DNA of 64,000 nucleotides from CAYFFV01 sp964342695 (GTDB lineage Bacteria; Acidobacteriota; Vicinamibacteria; Vicinamibacterales; UBA8438): contig CAYFFV010000008.1 of assembly GCA_964342695.1 (NCBI GenBank), forward strand, positions 1-64,000, read 5' to 3'. The position numbers and the translations under genes were made by a program. Below the pieces are notes generated by a model. It had not been told where the DNA came from. It did not search any database and saw nothing but the letters and a program-made list of their open reading frames with translations. The stretch's first letter is position 1, and each line of letters opens with the position of its first letter. Shown here piece after piece: positions 8,534-17,047 of this stretch.

Positions 8534-8614
8534 TGAATCCATAACAAGGAAGATGAACATCATCCTCTTTAAAATGAAAAAGGCGAGGTTTATGCTTTGG
8601 GGAGATTATAGTTC

Positions 8615-9604
8615 TTGAAAACACCACGTGTAGTTTTTCACTTGGCTGCCTTTGCTATTTGCGTGCTGGCTCCTTTTGTGGGTTCAACATCAATCAATTT
8701 ATACTCTGCGTTTAATTTTGAAATCCCTTTTTCTGACAATATAGATGCTCAAATATTGTTTATCGCGCGAATACCTCGCGTGATCGCTGGAGCACTCGTT
8801 GGCGCCGCGCTAGCAACATCTGGCGTGGTTTTGCAAGCTTTGCTAAGAAACCCTTTGGCGACTCCTTTCACATTGGGCGTTTCGGCTGGCGGTTCGTTGG
8901 GAGCAATCCTTGTGATCGTCCTCGGATTTTCTGTGTCGTCACCTTTTGTTCCAACAGTTGCACTGGCATCGTTTATAGGCTCCTTAACTGCCGTTAGCAT
9001 TGTTTATTACTTGGCTCGATTTCGTGGAAATCGATTGTCAACCAATGTCCTTCTGCTAGCTGGCGTTACCCTTAATTCTTTATTTTCAGCCACAATTATG
9101 TTTGTCCAATATATGGCCGATTACACCCAGAGCTTTTATTCCATACGATGGCTGATGGGAAATCTTGATGTCAGTGGCTACACACCAATAATCTCTGCAT
9201 TACCGCTCTTGCTTGTGGCTTTTGCAGTGTTTTGCTATTTGCCACGAGCGCTCAATGTTCTTACTCTTGGAGCGGATAGCGCCTCGGCTCGCGGAGTTAA
9301 TGTTCTCGCCACCCAAAGACTGGCATTTTTTAGTGCTTCACTGGCTACAGGTGCAGCAGTAGCTATTGGAGGACCGATTGGATTTATAGGAATAATTATT
9401 CCTCATGCAGTCCGGATTTTCGTTGGCGCTGATCACCGAGTGGTATTACCAATCTCAGCATCTTTGGGAGCTGCATTCCTCGTAATCTGCGACATTGGGG
9501 CTCGTACAATACTGTCGCCTGTAGAACTTCCGGTAGGTGTGATTACTGCAATGTTTGGAGGACCTTTTTTCTTATGGATACTTGTCCGAAACCAACAAAA
9601 CTAA
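8615..9604 (+). CDS. btuC: Vitamin B12 ABC transporter permease
   Basis: The 329-residue integral membrane protein belongs to the FecCD/BtuC permease family, with about nine or ten hydrophobic segments. Family marks are RIPRVIAGALVGAALATSG near residue 53, LRNPLATPFTLGVSAGGSLG near 77, and GPIGFIGIIIPHAVRIFVG near 253, the ATPase-coupling region. The start is a TTG at 8615 with GGGGAGA about ten bases upstream. An 81-base gap separates it from btuD and contains no gene. It overlaps the btuF start by 31 bases, so the two are translationally coupled. Confidence 0.92.
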   Translation: MKTPRVVFHLAAFAICVLAPFVGSTSINLYSAFNFEIPFSDNIDAQILFIARIPRVIAGALVGAALATSGVVLQALLRNPLATPFTLGVSAGGSLGAILVIVLGFSVSSPFVPTVALASFIGSLTAVSIVYYLARFRGNRLSTNVLLLAGVTLNSLFSATIMFVQYMADYTQSFYSIRWLMGNLDVSGYTPIISALPLLLVAFAVFCYLPRALNVLTLGADSASARGVNVLATQRLAFFSASLATGAAVAIGGPIGFIGIIIPHAVRIFVGADHRVVLPISASLGAAFLVICDIGARTILSPVELPVGVITAMFGGPFFLWILVRNQQN

Positions 9605-10458
9605 AACATTATCTGATAATAATAGGTGCAGTCTGTCTCTTATCTGTGACGACTGTCTTACCTGCGTCTGGTGAAATACCACGTCGAATTGTATCTGTAG
9701 TGCCTGCCGTCACTCAGATACTTCTTGCTATAGGTGCAGGCCCGCAAATTACCGGTGTGAGTAGTTTCGATGATTCTCAAGAAGTCGCCTCTTTACCAAA
9801 AGTTGGAGCCCTACTTAATCCAGATATTGAAAAAATTTTTTCATTAAGTCCTGATTTAGTTGTGCTTTACAAAAATCAAATTGAAGAACACACACAGTTA
9901 AAACGTGCACGGATCAAGACCTTTCTTTACCATCATGGCACTCTTCCAGACATACCAAAAACAGTTAGAACGATAGGTAAACATATCGGGAAAGAATTCG
10001 AGGCTGAACAGGTGGCTGTTGGGATCGAAACAGAACTGCGAAAACTAAAGGAACAGACGACTGGATTAGCAAAACCAAAAACATTACTGGTATTTGGACG
10101 AGAACCAAATTCAATACGCAATGTTTATGCGAGTGGCGGTGTTGGTTTTCTGCACGACATCTTGGAAGTGGCTGGTGCCACCAACGTCTTCGCTAACATA
10201 CCGCGCGAGGCTACACGACCATCCTCGGAAACGATTTTGGCCGTTGCTCCTGAAATAATAATCGAACTGCGGTCGAAGCATGCGACCGAAAATAATATCA
10301 ATAGCGACAACAATGCGTGGAAAACATTTTCTTCGCTACCAGCCGTTAAATCAGAAAAAATTTATGTTTTAACAGGAAATGATTTGGTGGTTCCTGGTCC
10401 CAATGTCGCCCACGTCGCGAAACAAATCGCTGAATTAATACATCCTGAAGCTTTTTGA
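9574..10458 (+). CDS. btuF: Vitamin B12 periplasmic binding protein
   Basis: The 294-residue protein is a class III periplasmic substrate-binding protein. A basic N terminus and a hydrophobic segment (residues 10-30, ending near LPASGE) form a signal peptide, probably cleaved by signal peptidase I; no lipobox is seen. The two-lobe core includes RRIVSVVPAVTQILLAIGAG near 37-56, GALLNPDIEKIFSLSPDLVV near 75-94, and a C-terminal VVPGPNVAHVAKQIAELIHP. It delivers ligand to the BtuC-BtuD pump. The start ATG lies inside btuC. Substrate assignment rests mainly on the riboswitch. Confidence 0.88.
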   Translation: MDTCPKPTKLKHYLIIIGAVCLLSVTTVLPASGEIPRRIVSVVPAVTQILLAIGAGPQITGVSSFDDSQEVASLPKVGALLNPDIEKIFSLSPDLVVLYKNQIEEHTQLKRARIKTFLYHHGTLPDIPKTVRTIGKHIGKEFEAEQVAVGIETELRKLKEQTTGLAKPKTLLVFGREPNSIRNVYASGGVGFLHDILEVAGATNVFANIPREATRPSSETILAVAPEIIIELRSKHATENNINSDNNAWKTFSSLPAVKSEKIYVLTGNDLVVPGPNVAHVAKQIAELIHPEAF

Positions 10459-10539
10459 GATGTAGGTGCTCCCCAAGTCAATCTAGAAATACCAATTAAA
10501 CAAACTTTCGTGCGCACCGAACAATACGACACACTGTTT

Positions 10540-11391
10540 CTAGACAACAAACTCAATCGGAATGTCTTGCGGTATTAATTTTTTATCGTACGCCTCACGA
10601 AATAAGTGCTTTACTGCCGTGCGCCCTCGTTCACCATAATCTAAAGTTAATTCATTAACGTACATTCCTACAAAACGATCTGTCCGCTCCTGATCTAGAC
10701 CCCTTCCATACTGCTGGGCGTAATCAATCGCTTTAGAACGATTGTTCAACGCGTAAGCGATACTATCGTGAAGCATACGAGACACCTCACTCATGGTCTC
10801 TGCACCAAGATCTCTTCGTATCACATTACACCCAAGCGGAAGAGGAAGTCCGTCCGTTCTATCTGCCCACCAAACTCCAAGATCAACAATTTTACGAAGA
10901 CCTTCTTCAGCATACGTAAGTTGTCCTTCATGAATTAAGACACCGGCATCAACAGTGCCCTCTATTACAGCGGGCTGAATTTCATCAAATGGAACCACTT
11001 TGTAGGCCACACCAGGATGGTAAAGTTGAAGGGCTAAATACGCAGTCGTTAATTCACCAGGAATCGCCACCGTGACACCATCGAGAGAACTTGGGCCATC
11101 GCTCCTAGTCACAAGAACTGGCCCATACCGATCACCCATACTGGCTCCATGAGGTAATAGTGCATAACGATCACACAAGTGTGCATAAGCATGAAAAGAG
11201 ACCGCCGTGACTTCGTAACGTCCTTCAAAAGCATCACGATTTAATGTTTCAATATCCTTAAGAACTTGTAAGACTTCAAAATTTCCCGTCGAAATTGCTC
11301 CAGACGCCAATCCATAAAACATAAAAGCGTCATCAGAATCTGGACTATGCGCCACAGTGATCCGTTTAGACGTCGATGAAACATCAGACAT
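10540..11391 (-). CDS. mqnD: 1,4-dihydroxy-6-naphthoate synthase-like protein
   Basis: The protein belongs to the MqnA/MqnD family (VitK2_biosynth) and looks like MqnD, which splits cyclic dehypoxanthine futalosine into 1,4-dihydroxy-6-naphthoate. Marks are AHSPDSDDAFMFYGLA near the start, ETLNRDAFEGRYEVTAVSFH near 45-65, and the YALLPHGASMGDRYGP segment. Three consecutive ATGs follow GGAGG; the third (11391) has the best six-base spacing, giving 283 residues that begin MSDVSS. Earlier starts at 11394, 11397 or the TTG at 11412 are possible. It overlaps the end of the upstream membrane protein gene by eight bases. MqnA would be the alternative assignment. Confidence 0.85.
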   Translation of the reverse strand: MSDVSSTSKRITVAHSPDSDDAFMFYGLASGAISTGNFEVLQVLKDIETLNRDAFEGRYEVTAVSFHAYAHLCDRYALLPHGASMGDRYGPVLVTRSDGPSSLDGVTVAIPGELTTAYLALQLYHPGVAYKVVPFDEIQPAVIEGTVDAGVLIHEGQLTYAEEGLRKIVDLGVWWADRTDGLPLPLGCNVIRRDLGAETMSEVSRMLHDSIAYALNNRSKAIDYAQQYGRGLDQERTDRFVGMYVNELTLDYGERGRTAVKHLFREAYDKKLIPQDIPIEFVV

Positions 11392-11860
11392 CATCATCCT
11401 CCGATACAACAAATGGAGTAGCGACCCGGCGCACTACAATCGTCAAACCAAAGAGGGCAATAGTAGCCGCCGCGGCTAAACCCAAATATGCACCCAGTGC
11501 CATTAGTGGCTCGGGAACATCGGCCGGGACACCCCCTTCAACAATAGACAACGCCTGGGCCCTTGCCCAAGCCTGTTCCATCATTGAACGCTCCATTAAC
11601 TTTTCGGTAACTATTAAAATCGCAAAAGCGGCTAATCCTACAAGCAGTAGCGGGTGTCTGGAGTTTTTTCGTGTATAGAAACTCAACGCAGCCAGTATAA
11701 CGGCGACGCAACCGAGTGCTAACACCCATAAGCCCCCTACATCTGGGACACCCCCTGCCCGTACATCACCCATCATAATCCACGGCATGAAGGCACTGGC
11801 CATAAGAGCAAAACCCGCTATTAAGGGAAGAAAATAGGCCCTCATACTATGCTGAAACAT
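11384..11860 (-). CDS. Small four-helix membrane protein of unknown function
   Basis: From the ATG at 11860, which has AGAGAGG about nine bases upstream, this gene encodes 158 residues. Four hydrophobic segments are seen at roughly residues 5-28, 42-60, 68-85 and 122-142, with a loop rich in Ala, Glu and Arg between the third and fourth. The C terminus is acidic (SEDDDV). I recognise no family. It overlaps mqnD by a few bases and lies in the same minus-strand run as the Fe-S genes, so it may be co-transcribed with mqnD. Confidence 0.75.
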   Translation of the reverse strand: MFQHSMRAYFLPLIAGFALMASAFMPWIMMGDVRAGGVPDVGGLWVLALGCVAVILAALSFYTRKNSRHPLLLVGLAAFAILIVTEKLMERSMMEQAWARAQALSIVEGGVPADVPEPLMALGAYLGLAAAATIALFGLTIVVRRVATPFVVSEDDDV

Positions 11861-11996
11861 AATGTTAAGCCTCTCTAGACACAACACAATCGGCAGTCTA
11901 GCACAGGGATTCGGCTACTTTGCTTTGAATCGAAATAGCTTTTCTTAAATTCACAAAGCGATGAAATGGGATGTTTCAGAAACGACTCCAACAGAC

Positions 11997-12323
11997 CTAC
12001 ACCTCAAATGACAAACCACAACCACATTCACTCTTAGCATTTGGATTTCTAAAAACAAGTGATTGGCCCAACATCTCTGTGTCACAATCGAGAACCGTTC
12101 CTTTAAGATACGTATAGCTTTTTTTGTCGACAAAAATCTTTGTACCATCCTGACTTACAAAGATCTCATCATTAGACTTAGGAGACGCTTCCCATTTAAA
12201 AACATAACTAAAACCAGAACATCCGCCGGCTTTTACTCCCACGCGAAGGCCGCCATCTGGGACACCTTCCTGGGCCATCGCTTCACGTATTCTTTTTGAC
12301 GCAGCTACAGTTATTTCAATCAT
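11997..12323 (-). CDS. erpA: A-type iron-sulfur cluster carrier (IscA/ErpA family)
   Basis: The 108-residue protein is an A-type carrier that delivers Fe-S clusters to target enzymes. The three conserved cysteines are seen in GGCSGFSY (Cys35) and the C-terminal CGCG (about Cys100 and Cys102). Length and the N-terminal ITVAASKRI fit IscA, ErpA and SufA alike; the symbol is a best guess. It lies about 70 bases downstream of iscS on the same strand, under the likely control of the Rrf2 regulator. No IscU or SufU scaffold gene is present between them. Confidence 0.92.
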   Translation of the reverse strand: MIEITVAASKRIREAMAQEGVPDGGLRVGVKAGGCSGFSYVFKWEASPKSNDEIFVSQDGTKIFVDKKSYTYLKGTVLDCDTEMLGQSLVFRNPNAKSECGCGLSFEV

Positions 12324-12390
12324 ATTTGCCAGGGATATTTAATAATTTTACCTTATTACAGGGTTGAATGCTCTCTCTAAGGAAGGTTCT

Positions 12391-13548
12391 TTAAGAAGAA
12401 ACTTGCCTTAATCTAGTCACAAGACTCGTTACCTTTTCGATTGTATAGTCAATCTCGTCAGCAGAGGTCCAACGATTCAGCCCAAAACGCAGCGCGGCTC
12501 GTGCGTGTTCATCTGGTATCCCGATCGCTCGTAGTACGTGCGATGGCTCAGGATGGGAAGAAGTACATGCTGACCCTGAAGAAACTGCTATATCGTCAAG
12601 ACCAACAATCAAAGAAGATCCTTCAACTCCATGGAAGCTAACGTTAATGTTATTCGGTAATCTATGCTCCATGGATCCATTAACACTAATTAGATCTAAT
12701 CGTTGCCGCAAACCATTTAATAGTCGATCTCGAAGCGCCTGCATTCTTGCCGAATCACTTTTTATATTTTGCTGACAAATCGCCGCCGCACAACCCAATC
12801 CAACAATTCCTGGTACATTCAGCGTTCCAGAACGTAGTCCTCGTTCGTGTCCCCCACCGTCCATTTGTGGATCCAACGGAGTCCGGCGACGACGACGAAA
12901 ACAGAGTGCGCCAATTCCTTTGGGTCCATATATTTTGTGCCCAGACAAAGATATGAGGTCAACACCAAGTTTACGAATCGAAAAAGGCACCTTACCCACA
13001 GCTTGAACCGCATCGCTGTGGAATACAATGTTTCGATCACGAACCATCTCGCTGATTTCACCAATTGGTTGCAACACACCGATTTCATTATTAGCAGCCA
13101 TTACACTAATTAAAACCGTATCGGGAGTAAGTGCACGCTCAAGCTCTTGAAGGTTTACAAGTCCATCGCGATCAGTTGACACAATGGTCACCTGGGCACC
13201 AAGGGCTTCAAGCTTTCTACAGGGATCAAGAACTGCCCGGTGCTCGGTGGCCAACGTCACAACATTTATCTGACGATTTTTAGTCGCGCCAACGATTCCC
13301 TTGATAGCCAAATTGTTTGCCTCAGTTGCTCCACTTGTGAAGTACACCTCCCGGGGATCACAATCAACAAAGTCTGCGACTTGGCGACGAGCATGTTCGA
13401 CCGCATCTCTTGCCTCCCATCCGAATACATGCTGACGACTTGCAGGATTGCCATAGTGATTAGTGAAATACGGCATCATCGCCTCGACCACTTTAGGATC
13501 GATGGGCGTTGTAGCTTGGGAGTCTAAATAAATTGGCAAGGCAGGCAT
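12391..13548 (-). CDS. iscS: Cysteine desulfurase, IscS/NifS type
   Basis: The 385-residue PLP enzyme removes sulfur from cysteine as a persulfide. The N-terminal YLDSQATTPIDPKV is typical. His103 lies in TEHRAVLDPC, and the PLP lysine is Lys205 in LSGHKIYGPKG. The catalytic cysteine is Cys328 in the SSGSACTSS loop, which is the long-loop group I form used for Fe-S clusters and thiolation. Length is normal (about 390-400). An unusual run of arginines (FRRRRR, near 217-222) follows the KIYGPKG segment. The gene sits between the Rrf2 regulator and the A-type carrier. It can supply sulfur to both Fe-S assembly and the MoeZ rhodanese domain upstream. Confidence 0.95.
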   Translation of the reverse strand: MPALPIYLDSQATTPIDPKVVEAMMPYFTNHYGNPASRQHVFGWEARDAVEHARRQVADFVDCDPREVYFTSGATEANNLAIKGIVGATKNRQINVVTLATEHRAVLDPCRKLEALGAQVTIVSTDRDGLVNLQELERALTPDTVLISVMAANNEIGVLQPIGEISEMVRDRNIVFHSDAVQAVGKVPFSIRKLGVDLISLSGHKIYGPKGIGALCFRRRRRTPLDPQMDGGGHERGLRSGTLNVPGIVGLGCAAAICQQNIKSDSARMQALRDRLLNGLRQRLDLISVNGSMEHRLPNNINVSFHGVEGSSLIVGLDDIAVSSGSACTSSHPEPSHVLRAIGIPDEHARAALRFGLNRWTSADEIDYTIEKVTSLVTRLRQVSS

Positions 13549-13611
13549 TTCTTAAAGAAACAACCTAAAAATCAATCTTAAACGTCCAGAGGAAAACTTA
13601 ATAAAACTGCC

Positions 13612-14094
13612 TTATCTTTCGGGTGGGGTAATCCAAACAGCAGTATCGGAATCAACACCATCAACACCAAGTAATAATGTTTCCGTCTCGTCAGTCTGAG
13701 CTAATTCTTTGATCGTAAAAGATGACAGCACTTGAACAATACGGTCTTTGAGACTCCACAAAGGATCTCTGACGTTACATGTCGAATACTGATCACAAGT
13801 CTCATCAATATCCGAACAAGCTGTAACCATTACGGGCCCATCAATAATCTGAATAACTTCAGCAACAGAAATTTTTTCTGCCGACCGTGCAAGATGATAG
13901 CCCCCACGGGTTCCCTGATGAGACGCAAGTAATCCATTTTTTGACAAACGCTGTAACACCTTAGCCATCAGCTCAACCGGAATATTATTACGGCCTGCAA
14001 TTTCACGAGCACTCGAGGATGTCCCAAAAGAACCTGAGGCTAAATCCTTAAGTGCGATCAACGCGTAGTCAGTTTTTTTTGAGAGGCGCAACAT
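13612..14094 (-). CDS. iscR: Rrf2 family transcriptional regulator, IscR-like
   Basis: The 160-residue protein is an Rrf2-type winged helix repressor. The N-terminal DNA-binding part runs LSKKTDYALIALKDLA through QGTRGGYHLAR. Three cysteines at 93, 100 and 106 (CSDIDETC and CDQYSTC) match the cluster ligands of IscR. It probably senses Fe-S status and controls iscS and the A-type carrier downstream. The upstream neighbour moeZ ends 98 bases away on the same strand, so a promoter for the isc part may lie in 14095-14192, where no strong palindrome was noted. SufR-like function is the alternative. Confidence 0.9.
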   Translation of the reverse strand: MLRLSKKTDYALIALKDLASGSFGTSSSAREIAGRNNIPVELMAKVLQRLSKNGLLASHQGTRGGYHLARSAEKISVAEVIQIIDGPVMVTACSDIDETCDQYSTCNVRDPLWSLKDRIVQVLSSFTIKELAQTDETETLLLGVDGVDSDTAVWITPPER

Positions 14095-14192
14095 CCTAGG
14101 ATTTCCTTAGATAAGTAGTCTTTAATCTGTGTCAGACGCTAACACTATACCTGACTCTCTCAATTTTAGAACATAGATTTTTGGACCCGCTG

Positions 14193-15356
14193 TTAATAAG
14201 AAGGCAAAGAAGGATCGATTTGCTTAATCCAAGCCAAAATACCGCCCCGCAAGTTCTTCGCTCCTTTAAAACCAGCCTCATGCAGCAATTTCACAGCTTT
14301 CCCACTGCGAACCCCAGATTTACAGTGCACAATCATTTCGCCTTGTCCTTCAAGCTCAGAAAGTCTTTTTGGTAAATCTCCAAGAGGTATAAGGGTAGAA
14401 CCAGGAATGTGACATATTTGATATTCCTGAGGCTCACGAACATCTAGAATAAAAATTTTTTCCTTCGCGTCAATTAATTTTTTTAGATCTTCAACGGTCG
14501 CATCTTGCTGGTCGGAAAGCTCATCTTGCACAGCTTTCGTAACACCACAGAATTGTTCGTAATCAATTAATTCTTGAACCGTTGGATGCTCACCGCAGAC
14601 GGGACAATCGACATCTTTTCGAAGTTTTAATTCTCGAAATCGCATCCGTAAAGCATCATAAATGAGAAAACGATTAATTAAAGGCTCTCCGACTCCCATT
14701 ATAAGCTTTACCGCCTCAGTCGCCTGGATGGTACCCACTACACCTGGAAGAATACCGAGAACGCCCCCTTCTGCGCAGCTCGGAACCAACCCGGGGGGAG
14801 GGGGCTCTGGGTACAAACAACGATAACAAGGTCCATCTTTTGCAGCAAAAACAGACGCCTGACCTTCAAACCTAAAAATACTTCCATATACATTAGGTTT
14901 TCCTGATATCACACACGCATCGTTGACCAAGTAACGTGTCGGGAAATTGTCAGTGCCATCAACAATTATGTCGTAATCACGGAATACCTCAAGCGCATTG
15001 CCAGAAGACAAAGCTACGTTATGTGGTATTACGGTAACTTCAGGATTAATTGCGTTGATTCGGTCTCGTGCAGAATCTAACTTGGGTCTCCCAACATCAG
15101 GAGTGCCATGTATAACCTGCCTTTGCAAATTACTATAATCGACGACATCAAAATCCACGATGCCAATACGGCCTACACCGGCTGCTGCTAAATAAAGTGC
15201 AACCGGGGATCCTAAGCCACCGGCACCCACACATAGAACACTGGCCGCCTTCAGCTTTAACTGCCCGTCGAGACCAACTTCCGGCATAATAAGATGGCGA
15301 CTGTAACGAGCGACCTCTTCATTACTCAGCCCTGTTCCAGTAGTGTTATCTACCAT
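14193..15356 (-). CDS. moeZ: Sulfur-carrier adenylyltransferase/sulfurtransferase (MoeZ type)
   Basis: The 387-residue protein joins an E1-like ThiF/MoeB domain to a C-terminal rhodanese domain. The nucleotide-binding GAGGLGSP is at residues 44-51. Zinc cysteines appear in CYRC near 178 and CPVC near 254. The rhodanese active-site Cys345 lies in the CKSGVRSGKA loop. Such enzymes adenylate the C-terminal glycine of a small sulfur carrier and convert it to a thiocarboxylate. The start codon lies inside the last codons of the carrier gene, and the carrier's GGA-GGT diglycine codons provide the ribosome-binding site. Partner genes for cysteine synthesis lie immediately upstream. Confidence 0.94.
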   Translation of the reverse strand: MVDNTTGTGLSNEEVARYSRHLIMPEVGLDGQLKLKAASVLCVGAGGLGSPVALYLAAAGVGRIGIVDFDVVDYSNLQRQVIHGTPDVGRPKLDSARDRINAINPEVTVIPHNVALSSGNALEVFRDYDIIVDGTDNFPTRYLVNDACVISGKPNVYGSIFRFEGQASVFAAKDGPCYRCLYPEPPPPGLVPSCAEGGVLGILPGVVGTIQATEAVKLIMGVGEPLINRFLIYDALRMRFRELKLRKDVDCPVCGEHPTVQELIDYEQFCGVTKAVQDELSDQQDATVEDLKKLIDAKEKIFILDVREPQEYQICHIPGSTLIPLGDLPKRLSELEGQGEMIVHCKSGVRSGKAVKLLHEAGFKGAKNLRGGILAWIKQIDPSLPSY

Positions 15357-15637
15357 TCCTTATTACCTCCGGCAACAGATGGGACAATGCTGATAGTGTC
15401 GCCATCTTTAACCGGTGTGGACTCCTTCTCCAGATAACGAATGTCATCATCATTAATGTACACGTTCACAAAACTTCTCAATTTTCCATCGTCGTTATAT
15501 AAGTGATTTCGAAGTTCCGAATACTGTGATGTTAGGTGCTGGAGAAGTTCTCCAACCGTACTACCCTCGGCCTCGACGACATCCTTTTTGCCGGCATAGA
15601 CTCTAAGGGGTGTTGGAATAAGTACTTTGTTTGCCAT
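15350..15637 (-). CDS. cysO: CysO-like ubiquitin-fold sulfur carrier with GG-NKEW tail
   Basis: The 95-residue protein is a MoaD/ThiS-family beta-grasp carrier. The family's C-terminal diglycine is at 90-91 but is followed by four extra residues, NKEW. A free glycine end is needed for adenylation by MoeZ, so the tail must be removed, most likely by the JAMM protease encoded just upstream. The length fits CysO rather than the shorter MoaD or ThiS. The end overlaps moeZ by seven bases, and the GG codons form the moeZ Shine-Dalgarno. A role in cysteine synthesis is inferred from cysM in the same operon. MoaD function is less likely, because the molybdenum genes are elsewhere. Confidence 0.93.
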   Translation of the reverse strand: MANKVLIPTPLRVYAGKKDVVEAEGSTVGELLQHLTSQYSELRNHLYNDDGKLRSFVNVYINDDDIRYLEKESTPVKDGDTISIVPSVAGGNKEW

Positions 15638-15651
15638 AATGCCTCTTCTTT

Positions 15652-16107
15652 TTAATAAAGGTCTATTGATGAATCTACCGCTATTGGTTCCCTGTCAAAC
15701 ATTGAACGATCTTCACGCAACCTCCACGAAGTCATTTCTTTAGATTCTCCCTGTTCAACTGCAACAATTACATATGCAAAAGACGGCCACGCATGATCTA
15801 AATCATACTGGGAAGGTCGCGCCGGATGGTCTGGATGAGAATGATAGAATCCCATCAATTCTTTACCAAGGTCCGTCGCATGTTTTTCAGCTGCCCTGTA
15901 ATCATCAGGTGTCACCAAAAAACGACGTCGTGGACCTTCGTCCGTCTTGTTTGGAAGAGCAAATCCTTCAAAAACAATCTGCCCGGAACCAATCAACGCA
16001 CCGCAACACTCATTAGGATACGCTTCGACGCCATGCCGCCGAATATGCGCTACTACTCTTTCATCTATAACGAGTGCCTCTCTATTTTCGTTAACAAGAT
16101 CAGCCAT
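15652..16107 (-). CDS. mec: JAMM/MPN+ metalloprotease (Mec+ type, M67 family)
   Basis: From the ATG at 16107, four bases after the cysM stop, this gene encodes 151 residues with the complete JAMM zinc motif: Glu33 in YPNECCGALIG, then His89 and His91 in YHSHPDHP, Ser99 and Asp102. Bacterial Mec+ enzymes cut between a CysO-type carrier and its attached cysteine, and related QbsD enzymes trim extra residues behind the carrier diglycine. Both activities could be needed here. A GTG start 17 codons further upstream, inside cysM, is possible but the extra residues look non-conserved. The 14-base gap to the carrier gene supports one operon. Confidence 0.92.
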   Translation of the reverse strand: MADLVNENREALVIDERVVAHIRRHGVEAYPNECCGALIGSGQIVFEGFALPNKTDEGPRRRFLVTPDDYRAAEKHATDLGKELMGFYHSHPDHPARPSQYDLDHAWPSFAYVIVAVEQGESKEMTSWRLREDRSMFDREPIAVDSSIDLY

Positions 16108-16111
16108 AAAT

Positions 16112-17047
16112 TTAGTCGTCCCAAAAACGTTGAGTAAGATATTTTTCTCCACCGTCACAAAAAATCATAACGATGACCCCTTCGTGTAACTCACGTGCTA
16201 CGGTTAACGCTGCAGTGAGGGCAGCCCCACTCGACGGACCAACCAACAAACCTTCATCGGATGCCAGTTGTCTTACCACTTGATAGGAATGTTCGGTACC
16301 GACACGGAGATCGTGATCAGCAAGTACTGGATCATAAATCCCGGGAACAATCGCAGACTCCATGTGTTTTAATCCTTCAAGTCCATGTAAAGGAGAGTCC
16401 GGTTGTAATGATATAAGAGTCACTTTACGATCTTGATGTTTCGAAAATTCACGAAGTTTCCGTCCCACACCCATAAAAGTACCACTGGTTCCAAGGCCAG
16501 CAATAAAATGTGTTACTCGACCATCTGTTTGCTGAAGAATCTCTTTTCCCGTACCCTCATAATGAGCCTGCCAGTTCGCTTGGTTATTGTACTGGTCTGG
16601 ATAGAAATACTTCTCTGGTGTTTCCGAATACAATTTTCTGGCCTCCCGAATAGCTCCGTCCGAACCGTCCATTGGATCCGTATAAACAAGTTCAGCACCA
16701 TAGGCTCGTAAAATCTTCTTTCTCTCTGGAGTCACATTTGTCGGCATACATAGTTTCACCTGATACCCTAAAGATGCACCAATCATTGCATAAGCTATGC
16801 CGGTATTGCCTGAAGTTGCGTCAAGTAATATCTTGTCTTTTGTTAGTGTCCCCTGAGAAATTCCGTCTAAAATCATTCGCGCGGCCGGACGATCTTTAAC
16901 CGAACCACCTGGGTTCTCCCACTCAGCTTTTGCATACAACTCGACCCCGGGACACAAGCGTTCAAATCGGCTCAACCGCAATAATGGGGTATTCCCGATC
17001 AAATCGGTCACCTTCGAAACGCCATAACTCTGATCTTCCTGAACCAT
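16112..17047 (-). CDS. cysM: Cysteine synthase, CysM type
   Basis: The 311-residue PLP enzyme belongs to the beta-family of cysteine synthases. The PLP lysine is Lys51 in ENPGGSVKDR. The TSGNTGIAYA loop near 79-88 binds substrate and GLGTSGTFMGVG near 179-190 binds the cofactor phosphate. The length matches CysK/CysM. Being the first gene of an operon with a sulfur carrier, its protease and MoeZ points to the mycobacterial-type CysM that uses O-phosphoserine and thiocarboxylated CysO. That substrate choice is inferred from context. serC, the source of phosphoserine, is at 62182 in this window. Confidence 0.92.
   Translation of the reverse strand: MVQEDQSYGVSKVTDLIGNTPLLRLSRFERLCPGVELYAKAEWENPGGSVKDRPAARMILDGISQGTLTKDKILLDATSGNTGIAYAMIGASLGYQVKLCMPTNVTPERKKILRAYGAELVYTDPMDGSDGAIREARKLYSETPEKYFYPDQYNNQANWQAHYEGTGKEILQQTDGRVTHFIAGLGTSGTFMGVGRKLREFSKHQDRKVTLISLQPDSPLHGLEGLKHMESAIVPGIYDPVLADHDLRVGTEHSYQVVRQLASDEGLLVGPSSGAALTAALTVARELHEGVIVMIFCDGGEKYLTQRFWDD

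Noticed and set aside
13240..13527. Plus-strand frame of 95 codons opposite iscS
   Set aside because: Antisense shadow of a certain gene with no supporting signals.
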